DNA from: Streptomyces griseoflavus
GTDB lineage: Bacteria; Actinomycetota; Actinomycetes; Streptomycetales; Streptomycetaceae
NCBI RefSeq assembly: GCF_014649995.1
Contig: NZ_BMUC01000011.1
Location: forward strand, 62,001 to 126,000
DNA: 64,000 nt
Direction of reading: 5' to 3'
How positions within the stretch are numbered: the first letter of the stretch is position 1; each line of letters starts with the position of its first letter. The notes beneath the pieces were generated by a model. It ran no database searches. It was not told the origin of the DNA and saw only the letters and a list, made by a program, of their open reading frames with translations. Below are positions 1-8,032 of the stretch, piece after piece. Made by a program: the position numbers and the translations under genes.

Positions 1-338
1 ATGGTGTTGTAGACGAGGTAGACGAGGGTGTACTCACCGGGGGCGGTGGTGGTCGCCATGTCACCGATGACCACCGGGATCGCCGATTCCCCGGCCTTGG
101 CGCGCAGCCGCTCCACCATGGGGCGTGACGAGTCGATGCCCGTCACGGGCACTCCCCGGCCGGCGAGCGGAACGGCCACCCGGCCCGTGCCGATGGCGAA
201 CTCCAGGGCCGCGCCGCCCCCGGCGAGCCGGGCCAGCCGATCCACGGCCGGCTCCAGCACCTCGGGCGCGAACATGCCGGTGCCGGGCGTGTCGTAGCGC
301 CCGGCGGCATCGGCGTTCCAGATCTTCTCCCGGTCCAT
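1..338 (-). CDS. Class I SAM-dependent methyltransferase (N-terminal part, cut by window edge)
   Basis: The gene starts at an ATG at 338 and runs off the left end, so only about 112 residues are visible. They begin MDREKIWNADAAGRYDTPG and contain a Rossmann-type motif I, roughly LEFAIGTGRVAVPLAGRG, followed by an acidic strand end (GIDSS). This is the usual order of a methyltransferase SAM-binding fold. The glycine loop reads AIGTGR, with A-I in place of the common D-x-G-x-G start. The substrate cannot be told. It points the same way as the next gene but is separated from it by 47 bases with no clear shared signal. Confidence 0.75.
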   Translation of the reverse strand, partial: MDREKIWNADAAGRYDTPGTGMFAPEVLEPAVDRLARLAGGGAALEFAIGTGRVAVPLAGRGVPVTGIDSSRPMVERLRAKAGESAIPVVIGDMATTTAPGEYTLVYLVYNT

Positions 339-385
339 CGGGCCAACGCTCCCCGCCGGGCGGGGGCGTTGTCCAATGGTTTACG

Positions 386-1198
386 TCAGGGCTTGCGGGC
401 GAGGCCGCCGTGCTCGGCGATGGTCACCGGCGCGGGCGAGGTGGTGTCCGGACGCCAGAGCTGGACCGAGACGACGCCGGGATCGACGAGTTCCAGCCCG
501 TCGAAGAACGTCGTGATCTCCTCGACGGTGCGCAGGTTGTAGGGGACGGCGCCGCTCTTGTTGTACCCGTCCTGGGCCTGTTCGAAGTCCGGGTCGATGC
601 CGCGCGAGCCGTCGTTGATCGAGAGGTAGCTGCCGGACGGGAGCGCGGCCATCAGCCGGGTGACGATGGAACGGGCCTGGCCGTAGTCCGCGATGTGTCC
701 GAGGATGTTGCTGAGGATGAGGGCGGTGGGACGCGTGAAGTCCAGTGTCTGCCCCGCGGCCTCCAGGATGCGGTCGGGATCCAGGACGTTCGCGTCGACG
801 TACGCCGTCGCCCCTTCCGGAGTGGAGTAGAGCAGCGCGCGGGCGTGCGCCAGCACCATCGGGTCGTTGTCGACGTAGACGATCCGGGAGTCCGGTGCGA
901 TCCGCTGGGCGACCTGATGGGTGTTGTCGGCCGTGGGCAGCCCGGTGCCGATGTCCAGGAACTGGCGTATGCCCTGCTCGGCGGCCAGATAGGTGATGTT
1001 GCGCTGCAGGAAGCCCCGGCTGCTGCGGGCGATGGTGACGATGCCGGGGAAGACGGCGGTGTAGGCGTCACCGGCTTCCTCGTCGACGGGATAGTTGTCC
1101 TTCCCTCCCAGCCAGTAGTTCCAGATGCGGGCCGAGTGCGGCACCGAGGTGTCGATCTTCTGTTGCGCTGATCCGGGCGCCGCGGCAGGGTCGGTCAT
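386..1198 (-). CDS. SAM-dependent methyltransferase family protein (former DUF574, PF04672)
   Basis: About 270 residues. The N-terminal block SARIWNYWLGGKDNYPVDE is the signature of the actinobacterial DUF574 family, whose fold is that of SAM methyltransferases. A motif-I-like FLDIGTGLPT and a YVDNDP acidic loop follow. I start at the ATG at 1198 because homologues begin near MTDPA; an in-frame ATG at 1237 would add 13 residues unlike the family. The ribosome site is weak (GGACGG). Members are abundant in Streptomyces and their substrates are mostly unknown, so only the family is assigned. Confidence 0.85.
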   Translation of the reverse strand: MTDPAAAPGSAQQKIDTSVPHSARIWNYWLGGKDNYPVDEEAGDAYTAVFPGIVTIARSSRGFLQRNITYLAAEQGIRQFLDIGTGLPTADNTHQVAQRIAPDSRIVYVDNDPMVLAHARALLYSTPEGATAYVDANVLDPDRILEAAGQTLDFTRPTALILSNILGHIADYGQARSIVTRLMAALPSGSYLSINDGSRGIDPDFEQAQDGYNKSGAVPYNLRTVEEITTFFDGLELVDPGVVSVQLWRPDTTSPAPVTIAEHGGLARKP

Positions 1199-1388
1199 GA
1201 GTACCGTCCGTAGTCGTTCGTGGGCTGTTCTGGCCAACGCACAATCTACGTTCCCACAGCTCGTCGGCGCAGGCTTGTCCGACAGGACGCCCGGCCGACT
1301 TCGCGGGGACCGGCCGGCGCGGGTGGCCCCGGCCGGCGGGTCCGGCGTCCCGGGGGTGCGGCGGGCGGTGCCCGGTGCCGCACCCCGT

Positions 1389-1402
1389 GCTCCGCGCGGA
1401 GC
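1389..1402 (-). terminator. Short palindrome after pyruvate carboxylase
   Basis: GCTCCGCGCGGAGC is a perfect palindrome 16 bases beyond the stop codon of the minus-strand pyruvate carboxylase gene. With a four-base loop it leaves a five-pair stem and there is no T tract, so it is only a weak candidate terminator. Confidence 0.35.
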
Positions 1403-1417
1403 GGGCGGGTTCGCCGC

Positions 1418-4400
1418 TCAGCCGAGTTCGACGAGCAGGTCGCCGCCCTCCACCTGCTGGATGCGGTTGATCGCCAGCCGGGCGACCGTGCCGGACTTCG
1501 GGGCGGTGATGGAGGCTTCCATCTTCATCGCCTCGATGGTGGCCACCGTGCCCCCGGCCTCCACCTCGTCGCCCTCGGCGACCGCGAGGGTCACCACGCC
1601 GGCGAACGGCGCCGCGACATGGCCGGGGTTCGCCCGGTCGGCCTTCTCGGTGACCGGGACGTCGGAGGCCGCCGCCCGGTCCCGCACCTGGATCGGCCGC
1701 AACTGGCCGTTCAGCGTGGACATCACGGTCCGCATGCCCCGTTCGTCGGCGTCGCCCACCGCCTGGAGCTCGATGAGGAGCCGGACACCGGGGTCGAGGT
1801 CGACGCTGTACTCCTTGCCCGGGCGCAGCCCGTAGAAGAAGTCCTTGCTGTCCAGGACGCCGGTGTCGCCGAAGGTCTGCCGGTGCGTCTCGAACTCCCG
1901 CGTGGGGCCCGGGAAGAGGAGCCGGTTGAGGGTGGGCCGGGGGTCCTTCGCCAGCCCTTCCCGGTCCTCCGCGGACAGCTCCTGGACGGGCTTGGGCTCG
2001 GCGCGGCCGCGCAGCGCCTTGCTGCGGAAGGGCTCCGGCCAGCCACCGGGCGGGGTGCCGAGTTCGCCGCGCAGGAAACCGATGACGGAGTCGGGGATGT
2101 CGAACCGGTCCGGGTCCTCCTCGAAGTCCCGCGGGGACACGCCCGCGCCGACCAGGTGCAGGGCCAGGTCACCGACCACCTTCGACGAGGGGGTGACCTT
2201 CACCAGGCGGCCCAGCATCCGGTCCGCGGCGGCGTACATGGCCTCGATGTCCTCGAAACGGTCACCGAGGCCGAGCGCGATGGCCTGGGTGCGCAGGTTG
2301 GAGAGCTGGCCGCCGGGGATCTCGTGGTGGTAGACACGGCCGGTCGGTGAGGCCAGACCGGCCTCGAAGGGGGCGTAGACCTTGCGGACGCTCTCCCAGT
2401 AGGGCTCCAGATCGCCCACGGCCGCCAGGTCCAGGCCGGTGGGCCGCTCCGAGTGGTCGGTCGCCGCGACGAGCGCCGACAGGGACGGCTGCGAGGTGGT
2501 GCCGGCCATGGACGCCACCGCCCCGTCGACCGCGTCGGCACCCGCCTGGACCGCTGCGAGGTAGGTGGCGAGCTGGCCGCCCGCGGTGTCGTGGGTGTGC
2601 AGGTGTACCGGCAGGTCGAACTCCCGGCGCAGGGCCGACACGAGGGTCGCCGCCGCGGGCGCCCGCAGCAGGCCCGCCATGTCCTTGACGGCCAGCACGT
2701 GGGCGCCCGCCTCGACGATCTGCTCGGCCAGGCGCAGGTAGTAGTCGAGGGTGTAGAGCCGCTCGGACGGGTCGGACAGGTCGGAGGTGTAGCACAGGGC
2801 CACCTCGGCGACGGCCGTGCCCGTCTCGCGCACCGCCTCGATGGCGGGCCGCATCTGGGAGACGTCGTTCAGCGCGTCGAAGATCCGGAAGATGTCGATG
2901 CCGGTGGCCGCGGCCTCCTGCACGAAGGCGTCCGTGACCTCGGTCGGGTACGGGGTGTAGCCCACCGTGTTGCGGCCGCGCAGCAGCATCTGCAGGCAGA
3001 TGTTGGGCACCGCTTCCCGCAGGGCGGCCAGGCGCTCCCACGGGTCCTCGGCGAGGAAGCGCAGGGCGACGTCGTACGTGGCGCCGCCCCAGCACTCCAG
3101 GGAGAGCAGCTCGGGCAGGGTGCGCGCCACCACGGGGGCGACGGCGAGCAGGTCCTTGGTGCGGACCCGGGTGGCGAGCAGCGACTGGTGGGCGTCACGG
3201 AAGGTGGTGTCGGTGACGGCGAGCGACGGGGAGGATCGCAGCCGGGCCGCGAAGCCCTCGGGACCGAGTTCCCTGAGCCGCTGCCGGGAGCCGGCCGGCG
3301 GTTCGCCGGCGGGCAGCGGCGGCAGCTTGCTCAGCGGGTCGATCAGCTCGGGCCGCTCGCCGTGCGGCTTGTTCACCGTGACGTCGGCGAGGTAGGTGAG
3401 CAGCTTGGTGCCGCGGTCGGCGGAGTGGCGTGCGGTGAGCAGTTCCGGGCGCCGCTCGATGAAGGACGTGGTGACCTGTCCGGCCCGGAAGTCCGGGTCG
3501 TCGAGGACCGCCTGGAGGAAGGGGATGTTGGTGGCGACGCCGCGGATGCGGAACTCGGCCACCGCGCGCCGGGCCCGGCGCACCGCGGTCTCGAAGTCAC
3601 GTCCCCGGCACGTCAGCTTCACCAGCATCGAGTCGAAGTGGGCGCTGATCTCCGTACCGGCGTGGGTGGTGCCGCCGTCCAGCCTGATGCCGGAGCCGCC
3701 GGGCGAGCGGTAGGCGCTGATCCGGCCGGTGTCCGGGCGGAACCCGTTGGCCGGGTCCTCGGTGGTGATGCGGCACTGCAGGGCGGCGCCCCGCAGGGTG
3801 ACGGAGTCCTGCGAGAGACCGAGGTCGGCGAGCGTCTCGCCGGCGGCGATGCGCAGCTGCGACTGGACCAGGTCGACGTCGGTGACCTCCTCGGTCACCG
3901 TGTGTTCGACCTGGATGCGCGGGTTCATCTCGATGAAGACGTGGTTGCCGTCCCGGTCGAGGAGGAATTCCACGGTGCCGGCGTTGCGGTAGCCGATCTG
4001 CCGGGCGAAGCGCACGGCGTCGGCACAGATGCGGTCGCGCAGTTCCGGGTCGAGGTTCGGGGCGGGCGCGAGTTCGATCACCTTCTGGTGGCGGCGCTGC
4101 ACCGAGCAGTCCCGCTCGAACAGGTGGATGACGTCGCCCTCCGCGTCGGCGAGGATCTGCACTTCGATGTGGCGGGGTTCGACGACGGCCTTCTCCAGGA
4201 ACACCGTGGGGTCGCCGAACGCCGACGCCGCCTCCCTGGAGGCCGCCTCGATGGCCTCCCGCAGTTGGGCGGGGTCCTCGACGCGGCGCATGCCCCGTCC
4301 GCCGCCGCCCGCGACGGCCTTGACGAAGACGGGGAAGCCGACGCCGTCGGCGGCGCGGACGAGTTCGTCGACGTCGGTGGAGGGCTGCGAGGAGCCGAGG

Positions 4401-4792
4401 ACGGGCACGCCCGCCTCCCGGGCGGCGGCCACGGCACGGGCCTTGTTGCCGGTCAGTTCCAGGATCTCCGCGCTGGGTCCGACGAAGGTGATGCCCGCCT
4501 CTTCGCACGCCTTGGCCAGTTCCGGGTTCTCGGACAGGAAGCCGTAGCCCGGATAGACGGCGTCGGCCCCGGCCCGTCGCGCGGCGCGGACGATCTCCTC
4601 CACGGAGAGGTAGGCCCGCACCGGGTGCCCCTGCTCGCCGATCTCGTACGCCTCGTCCGCCTTCAGGCGGTGCAGCGAGTTGCGGTCCTCGTGGGGGAAG
4701 ACGGCGACGGTTCGGGCGCCCAGTTCAAAGCCCGCGCGGAACGCCCGAATCGCGATCTCACCGCGGTTGGCGACCAGCACCTTGCGGAACAT
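1418..4792 (-). CDS. pyc: Pyruvate carboxylase
   Basis: A 1124-residue single-chain biotin enzyme that carboxylates pyruvate to oxaloacetate in the cytosol, refilling the TCA cycle. Order of domains: biotin carboxylase/ATP-grasp (MFRKVLVANRGEIA at the start, glycine loop GGGGRGMR at 162-169, EMNPRIQVEH near 288), carboxyltransferase (DTTFRDAHQSLLATR at 528-542), and a C-terminal biotinyl domain with EAMKMEAS, biotin lysine near 1090. Length and order match the family. The start at 4792 gives the conserved N-terminus and has AAGGGATCGAGA just upstream; earlier in-frame ATGs encode no family sequence. The gene appears monocistronic, and the region upstream holds repeated CTCACAC heptamers. Confidence 0.97.
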   Translation of the reverse strand: MFRKVLVANRGEIAIRAFRAGFELGARTVAVFPHEDRNSLHRLKADEAYEIGEQGHPVRAYLSVEEIVRAARRAGADAVYPGYGFLSENPELAKACEEAGITFVGPSAEILELTGNKARAVAAAREAGVPVLGSSQPSTDVDELVRAADGVGFPVFVKAVAGGGGRGMRRVEDPAQLREAIEAASREAASAFGDPTVFLEKAVVEPRHIEVQILADAEGDVIHLFERDCSVQRRHQKVIELAPAPNLDPELRDRICADAVRFARQIGYRNAGTVEFLLDRDGNHVFIEMNPRIQVEHTVTEEVTDVDLVQSQLRIAAGETLADLGLSQDSVTLRGAALQCRITTEDPANGFRPDTGRISAYRSPGGSGIRLDGGTTHAGTEISAHFDSMLVKLTCRGRDFETAVRRARRAVAEFRIRGVATNIPFLQAVLDDPDFRAGQVTTSFIERRPELLTARHSADRGTKLLTYLADVTVNKPHGERPELIDPLSKLPPLPAGEPPAGSRQRLRELGPEGFAARLRSSPSLAVTDTTFRDAHQSLLATRVRTKDLLAVAPVVARTLPELLSLECWGGATYDVALRFLAEDPWERLAALREAVPNICLQMLLRGRNTVGYTPYPTEVTDAFVQEAAATGIDIFRIFDALNDVSQMRPAIEAVRETGTAVAEVALCYTSDLSDPSERLYTLDYYLRLAEQIVEAGAHVLAVKDMAGLLRAPAAATLVSALRREFDLPVHLHTHDTAGGQLATYLAAVQAGADAVDGAVASMAGTTSQPSLSALVAATDHSERPTGLDLAAVGDLEPYWESVRKVYAPFEAGLASPTGRVYHHEIPGGQLSNLRTQAIALGLGDRFEDIEAMYAAADRMLGRLVKVTPSSKVVGDLALHLVGAGVSPRDFEEDPDRFDIPDSVIGFLRGELGTPPGGWPEPFRSKALRGRAEPKPVQELSAEDREGLAKDPRPTLNRLLFPGPTREFETHRQTFGDTGVLDSKDFFYGLRPGKEYSVDLDPGVRLLIELQAVGDADERGMRTVMSTLNGQLRPIQVRDRAAASDVPVTEKADRANPGHVAAPFAGVVTLAVAEGDEVEAGGTVATIEAMKMEASITAPKSGTVARLAINRIQQVEGGDLLVELG

Positions 4793-4869
4793 TCTCGATC
4801 CCTTCAGCCTGCCGTTGACGAAGACCATCGTGTCGGTGGCAGGTCCGGTACGCCATGTGAGCCGGGCCA

Positions 4870-4938
4870 CTCACACCTGGCCACCGAGGCGTGTGAGGGA
4901 CCGCAGAGGAACGTTTCCCCACCGCGGCCCCTCACACG
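4870..4938. promoter_or_regulatory. Three CTCACAC heptamers in alternating orientation upstream of pyc
   Basis: CTCACAC occurs at 4870-4876, inverted (GTGTGAG) at 4891-4897, and again at 4931-4937. The centres are 21 and 40 bases apart, about two and four helical turns, so all copies could face one side. The last two also form a ten-pair inverted repeat (4890-4899 with 4929-4938, 29-base loop). The block is 78-146 bases upstream of pyc and just downstream of the S8 protease gene. It could be an operator, a weak terminator, or chance. Confidence 0.35.
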
Positions 4939-4966
4939 CGTCAGCGGCTCCCGTCCGGGTGGCTCA

Positions 4967-6175
4967 CTACTCCGTGATCCTCAGCAGCCTGTTCGGGGTG
5001 CCCGAGCCGGGGTCGCCGATCCTGTCCGCGGTGGCTCCCGCGGTCAGCGCGCTCGCCACCGCCGCGGGGCCGGCGTCGGGGTGCCCGGCGAGGTACACGG
5101 CGGCCGCGCCGGCCACGTGGGGGGAGGCCATCGAGGTGCCGGATATCGTCCTGGTCCCGTCGTCGCCGTCGTTCCAGGCGGAGGTGATGTCGGAGCCGGG
5201 CGCGTAGAGGTCCACGGCCGCGCCGTAGTTGGAGAAGCCGGACTGGGCGTCGTCCCTGGTGCTGGAGGCGACGGTGAGGGCCTCGGGGACCCGGGCGGGT
5301 GAGCCCTGCCCCGCGTCGGCGGACTCGTTGCCGGCCGCGACCGCGAAGGTGACCCCGGAGGCGATGGCCTTCCGGACCGCCGCGTCGAGGGCGGGGTCGG
5401 CGCCGCCGCCCAGGCTCATGTTGGCGACGGAGGGGCCCGTGTGGTTCTCGGTGACCCAGTCGATGCCGGCGATGACCTGCTCGGTGGTACCGGAGCCGTT
5501 GTCGTCCAGGACTCTGACGGCCACCACCTTCGCCTTCTTCGCCACTCCGTGCGCGGAGCCGGCGAGGGTGGCGGCTACGTGCGTGCCGTGTCCGTTGCCG
5601 TCGTCGGCGGTGTCGTCGTTGTCGACGGCGTCGTAGCCGTGGGTCGCCCGGCCCCCGAAGTCCTGGTGCGTGACGCGTACGCCGGTGTCGATGACGTAGG
5701 CGGTGACGCCCTCGCCGGCCCGGTCGGGGTAGGTGTACCTGCTGTCGCCCGCGGTGTCCGTCTGGTCGACCCGGTCCAGACCCCACGACGGCGGGTCGTC
5801 CTGGGTGGCGGTGGTGCGGAACGTGCGGTTGGCCACGACCGCGCCGACGGCCGGATCGGCGGCGAGGCGTTCGGCCTCGGTCTCGGTCAGACCGTCCGCG
5901 GCGAACCCGTCGAGGGCCGCCCGGTAGGACCGGCTGAGCTCACCGCCGTACTCCTCGGCCAGGTCCTTCTTGCCGGCGGACGTCGTCTCCTCGTCGAGCA
6001 GCACGATGTAGCTGCCGGCGACCGCTCCTTCGGCGTCCAGGCCGAACACGGTGCCCTGGGCGGGTTCGACGGCCTGCGCCGACGACGCCCCGAGCAGGGC
6101 TGTCGCTGTCGCGGCCGTCACCGCGCACGCTGCGGCGGTGACCTTCAGTGCGACGGTACGCGTCTGATGCGTCAT
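4967..6175 (-). CDS. Secreted S8 (subtilisin/proteinase-K type) serine protease
   Basis: 402 residues. Residues 1-35 are a Sec signal peptide (basic start MTHQTR, hydrophobic core, SSAQA before the likely cleavage site). An I9-type propeptide follows at about 50-120 (YIVLLDEE, then an AVVANRTFR-like end). The S8 domain carries the triad: Asp163 in AYVIDTG, His196 in GNGHGTHVAA and Ser348 in SGTSMASPHVAG, with oxyanion Asn283 in AAGNES. The expected product is an extracellular protease autoprocessed from its propeptide. I chose the ATG at 6175 because it places the signal peptide at the N-terminus and has AGGAG about ten bases upstream. Confidence 0.95.
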   Translation of the reverse strand: MTHQTRTVALKVTAAACAVTAATATALLGASSAQAVEPAQGTVFGLDAEGAVAGSYIVLLDEETTSAGKKDLAEEYGGELSRSYRAALDGFAADGLTETEAERLAADPAVGAVVANRTFRTTATQDDPPSWGLDRVDQTDTAGDSRYTYPDRAGEGVTAYVIDTGVRVTHQDFGGRATHGYDAVDNDDTADDGNGHGTHVAATLAGSAHGVAKKAKVVAVRVLDDNGSGTTEQVIAGIDWVTENHTGPSVANMSLGGGADPALDAAVRKAIASGVTFAVAAGNESADAGQGSPARVPEALTVASSTRDDAQSGFSNYGAAVDLYAPGSDITSAWNDGDDGTRTISGTSMASPHVAGAAAVYLAGHPDAGPAAVASALTAGATADRIGDPGSGTPNRLLRITE

Positions 6176-6525
6176 GGAGAGGGATCTCCTCGTCAGGTGT
6201 GGGGGGCTGGCCTCCGGCGCGGTGTCACGCGGAAGCTGACGAGAAGACTGACTTTTTGTCGCGGTCAGTTCAATGGGCCGGTTCGGCGGCCGGGGCGGTG
6301 CGACGGTCGATCTCCACAACGTCCGCCCAAGTCCGGGCCAACCACCGGACAAAAGCCGAGCTGAGCGCGTTGCCCGAAACCCTCGACGAGCGACTGGGCG
6401 AGAACGGTGACCATCCCCTCACCCACCTCTCACCGCGACGACGTTTGTCGTGACCGCCGCGGTGCGGCGGACCGGCGGGAGGCCGGGGCACGGCTGCCCC
6501 TCTCCCCCGCCGGTCCGCCGGGCGG
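6176..6525. other. Gap between S8 protease and SnoaL-like gene
   Basis: 350 bases without a convincing gene. The part next to the protease gene should hold its promoter; it includes an A/T-richer stretch near 6240-6275. The other end holds the hairpin at 6466-6519 listed separately. The ORFs that cross this region have shadow-like composition. Confidence 0.6.
6466..6519 (-). terminator. Hairpin downstream of the SnoaL-like gene
   Basis: A perfect 14-pair inverted repeat: GGCGGACCGGCGGG at 6466-6479 and its complement at 6506-6519, with a 26-base loop. It begins seven bases past the stop codon of the minus-strand gene ending at 6526. There is no T tract, which is common for actinomycete hairpin terminators. 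Confidence 0.6.
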
Positions 6526-6852
6526 TCAGGCCTGGCCGGTCTCGAAGCGGGAGATGCGGCCGTCGTCGTCGACGGTGAAGCTCCAGCGGGTGCGCATCTC
6601 GCCGTAGGTGTCGTTGCGGTAGCGGGCCACGAGACGCCGGCCGCCGTCGGACTCGTTGTCGACGTCCAGGTGACCGTGGGAGGAGAAGATCTCCCGGTCG
6701 GTCCACTCGGCGAGGTCGCGCTCGGTGCCGTCGTCCGCCATGGTGGCGCCGGGCGCGAGGAGGGCCATGAAGGCCTCCCGGTCATGGTGGTTGACGGCAG
6801 CGACGAAGGCGCGCACGGCCGGGTCGCTGAGGCGGGTGATCTGAATGGTCAT
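6526..6852 (-). CDS. SnoaL-like / NTF2-fold protein
   Basis: 108 residues that read as a single SnoaL-type alpha+beta barrel: AVRAFVAAVNHHDREAFMALLAPGATMADDG, then a strand-rich half with WTDREIF and a basic RYRNDTYGEMRTRW segment. Proteins of this size and pattern bind small hydrophobic ligands or act as polyketide cyclases and isomerases, but many have no known reaction. I started at the ATG at 6852 (MTIQITRL); a start eight codons earlier is possible. No pathway is suggested by the neighbours. Confidence 0.75.
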   Translation of the reverse strand: MTIQITRLSDPAVRAFVAAVNHHDREAFMALLAPGATMADDGTERDLAEWTDREIFSSHGHLDVDNESDGGRRLVARYRNDTYGEMRTRWSFTVDDDGRISRFETGQA

Positions 6853-6982
6853 GTCTGCCAGCGTCGTACCGCCCACCGGGCCCCGCCACCCGCGTCACCC
6901 GAACGGCGACCGGCGGCGCGCCCGCCCCGTGGGGGGAGTGCGACGGTGGTCGGGCCAAGCCACCGCTCCCAGGGGAGACGAC

Positions 6983-7525
6983 GTGACCTGTTACGACCGA
7001 CGCGATCTGGGACTGCTGCTGCTCCGGCTGGGAACGGGCGGCGTCCTCGCGGCGCACGGCGCGCAGAAGCTGTTCGGCTGGTTCGGCGGCGGCGGTATCG
7101 AGGGCACCGGTCAGTTCATGGAGTCCATCGGTTACGCGCCCGGCAGGGCCAGCGCCACGGTGGCGGGTCTCGCGGAGGCGGGCGGCGGCACACTGCTCGC
7201 CCTGGGGCTCGCCACCCCGGCGGCGGGCGCCGCGGCGGCCGGCGCGATGGCGGGCGCGTCCGCCGTGCACGCGCCCAACGGGTTCTTCAACCAGGAGGGC
7301 GGCTTCGAGTACGCCGCGTCGCTCGGCCTGACGGCCGCCGGTCTCGCCGTGACGGGGCCGGGCCGCCTCTCCCTGGACCACGTCCTCGGCCACACGGCCA
7401 ACCGGAACTGGATGCTCCCGGCGGCCTTCGCGGCGATCGGAGCGGGCACGGCGGTGATGCTGGGGGCGCGCAACCGGCGGCTCCGCAAGGCCAAGGAGGG
7501 CGAGCAGGAAGCCCTGTTCGCCTAG
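6983..7525 (+). CDS. DoxX-family integral membrane protein
   Basis: 180 residues from a GTG start with AGGGGAG directly upstream. The sequence shows the DoxX pattern: LLLLRLGTGGVLAAHGAQKLFGWFGG in the first membrane segment, then FMESIGYAPGR and three further hydrophobic helices rich in Ala and Gly, ending in a basic tail (RNRRLRKAKEG). Four transmembrane helices are expected. DoxX-like proteins are linked in the literature to quinone or thiosulfate redox chemistry and oxidative stress, but this branch is uncharacterised. A longer ATG-started frame reaches back to 6845 without family-like sequence, so the GTG is preferred. Confidence 0.85.
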   Translation: MTCYDRRDLGLLLLRLGTGGVLAAHGAQKLFGWFGGGGIEGTGQFMESIGYAPGRASATVAGLAEAGGGTLLALGLATPAAGAAAAGAMAGASAVHAPNGFFNQEGGFEYAASLGLTAAGLAVTGPGRLSLDHVLGHTANRNWMLPAAFAAIGAGTAVMLGARNRRLRKAKEGEQEALFA

Positions 7526-7575
7526 CGGGGCACGGCCGGCCGGGCGATGTCAGTGGTCCGTGCCAGGCTTCGCCC

Positions 7576-7929
7576 ATGAGCGATGAACTGTGTCCTGCGC
7601 CGCCCCGGGCGGCCGGTGAGGACCTGTGGGAGGCCATCGACGCGCTGTGCGGCTGGCTGGACGCCCACCGTCCCGCCGACGGCCCGGACGCCGTGCTGCT
7701 GCGCATCCTGAAACTCTCCGAGGAGGTCGGCGAGGTCGCCCAGGCCGTGGTCGGGGCGACCGGTCAGAACCCGCGCAAGGGCACCACACACACGTGGGAG
7801 GACGTCCGGTCCGAGCTGTGCGACGTGGCCGTCACGGCCCTGGTGGCGCTGCGCACGCTCACCCCCGACGCACGCGAGGTCTTCACCCGGCACCTGGACG
7901 CCGTCACCCGTCGCTCCCTCGGCACGTAG
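7576..7929 (+). CDS. MazG-like family protein (putative nucleotide pyrophosphohydrolase)
   Basis: 117 residues. The all-alpha MazG-type metal-binding pattern is visible: KLSEEVGEVAQAV (ExxE) followed by EDVRSELCDVAVTALVAL (ExxxD). This family hydrolyses nucleoside triphosphates to monophosphate and pyrophosphate and is often called house-cleaning; the substrate of this short actinobacterial form is not known. Start at the ATG at 7576 (MSDELCP). It lies 50 bases after the DoxX gene on the same strand and may be co-transcribed. Confidence 0.85.
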   Translation: MSDELCPAPPRAAGEDLWEAIDALCGWLDAHRPADGPDAVLLRILKLSEEVGEVAQAVVGATGQNPRKGTTHTWEDVRSELCDVAVTALVALRTLTPDAREVFTRHLDAVTRRSLGT

Positions 7930-7952
7930 CGCGGGTGCGAGGCTGCCGTCCG

Positions 7953-7975
7953 GGGCCCGGTTCCGTCGCGGGCCC
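7953..7975 (+). terminator. Small hairpin after the MazG-like gene
   Basis: GGGCCCG at 7953-7959 pairs with CGGGCCC at 7969-7975 across a nine-base loop, 23 bases past the MazG-like stop codon and upstream of the ATPase gene. Seven G/C pairs, no T tract. Weak terminator candidate. Confidence 0.35.
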
Positions 7976-8032
7976 GGTGTCTTCCGCCCGGGTGCCTTCC
8001 ACGGGCGGCCGCGTCCGGGAGATCATGGACCC

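Noticed and set aside
2453-5302. A 949-codon plus-strand frame opposite pyruvate carboxylase
   Set aside because: It is the antisense shadow of a high-G/C gene: repetitive Gly/Arg/Val composition, no family motif, and the opposite strand holds a complete pyruvate carboxylase.
4967-5786. Alternative frame in the S8 protease region with Arg/Gly/His repeats (281 codons)
   Set aside because: Same-strand shadow of the protease; no catalytic motif.
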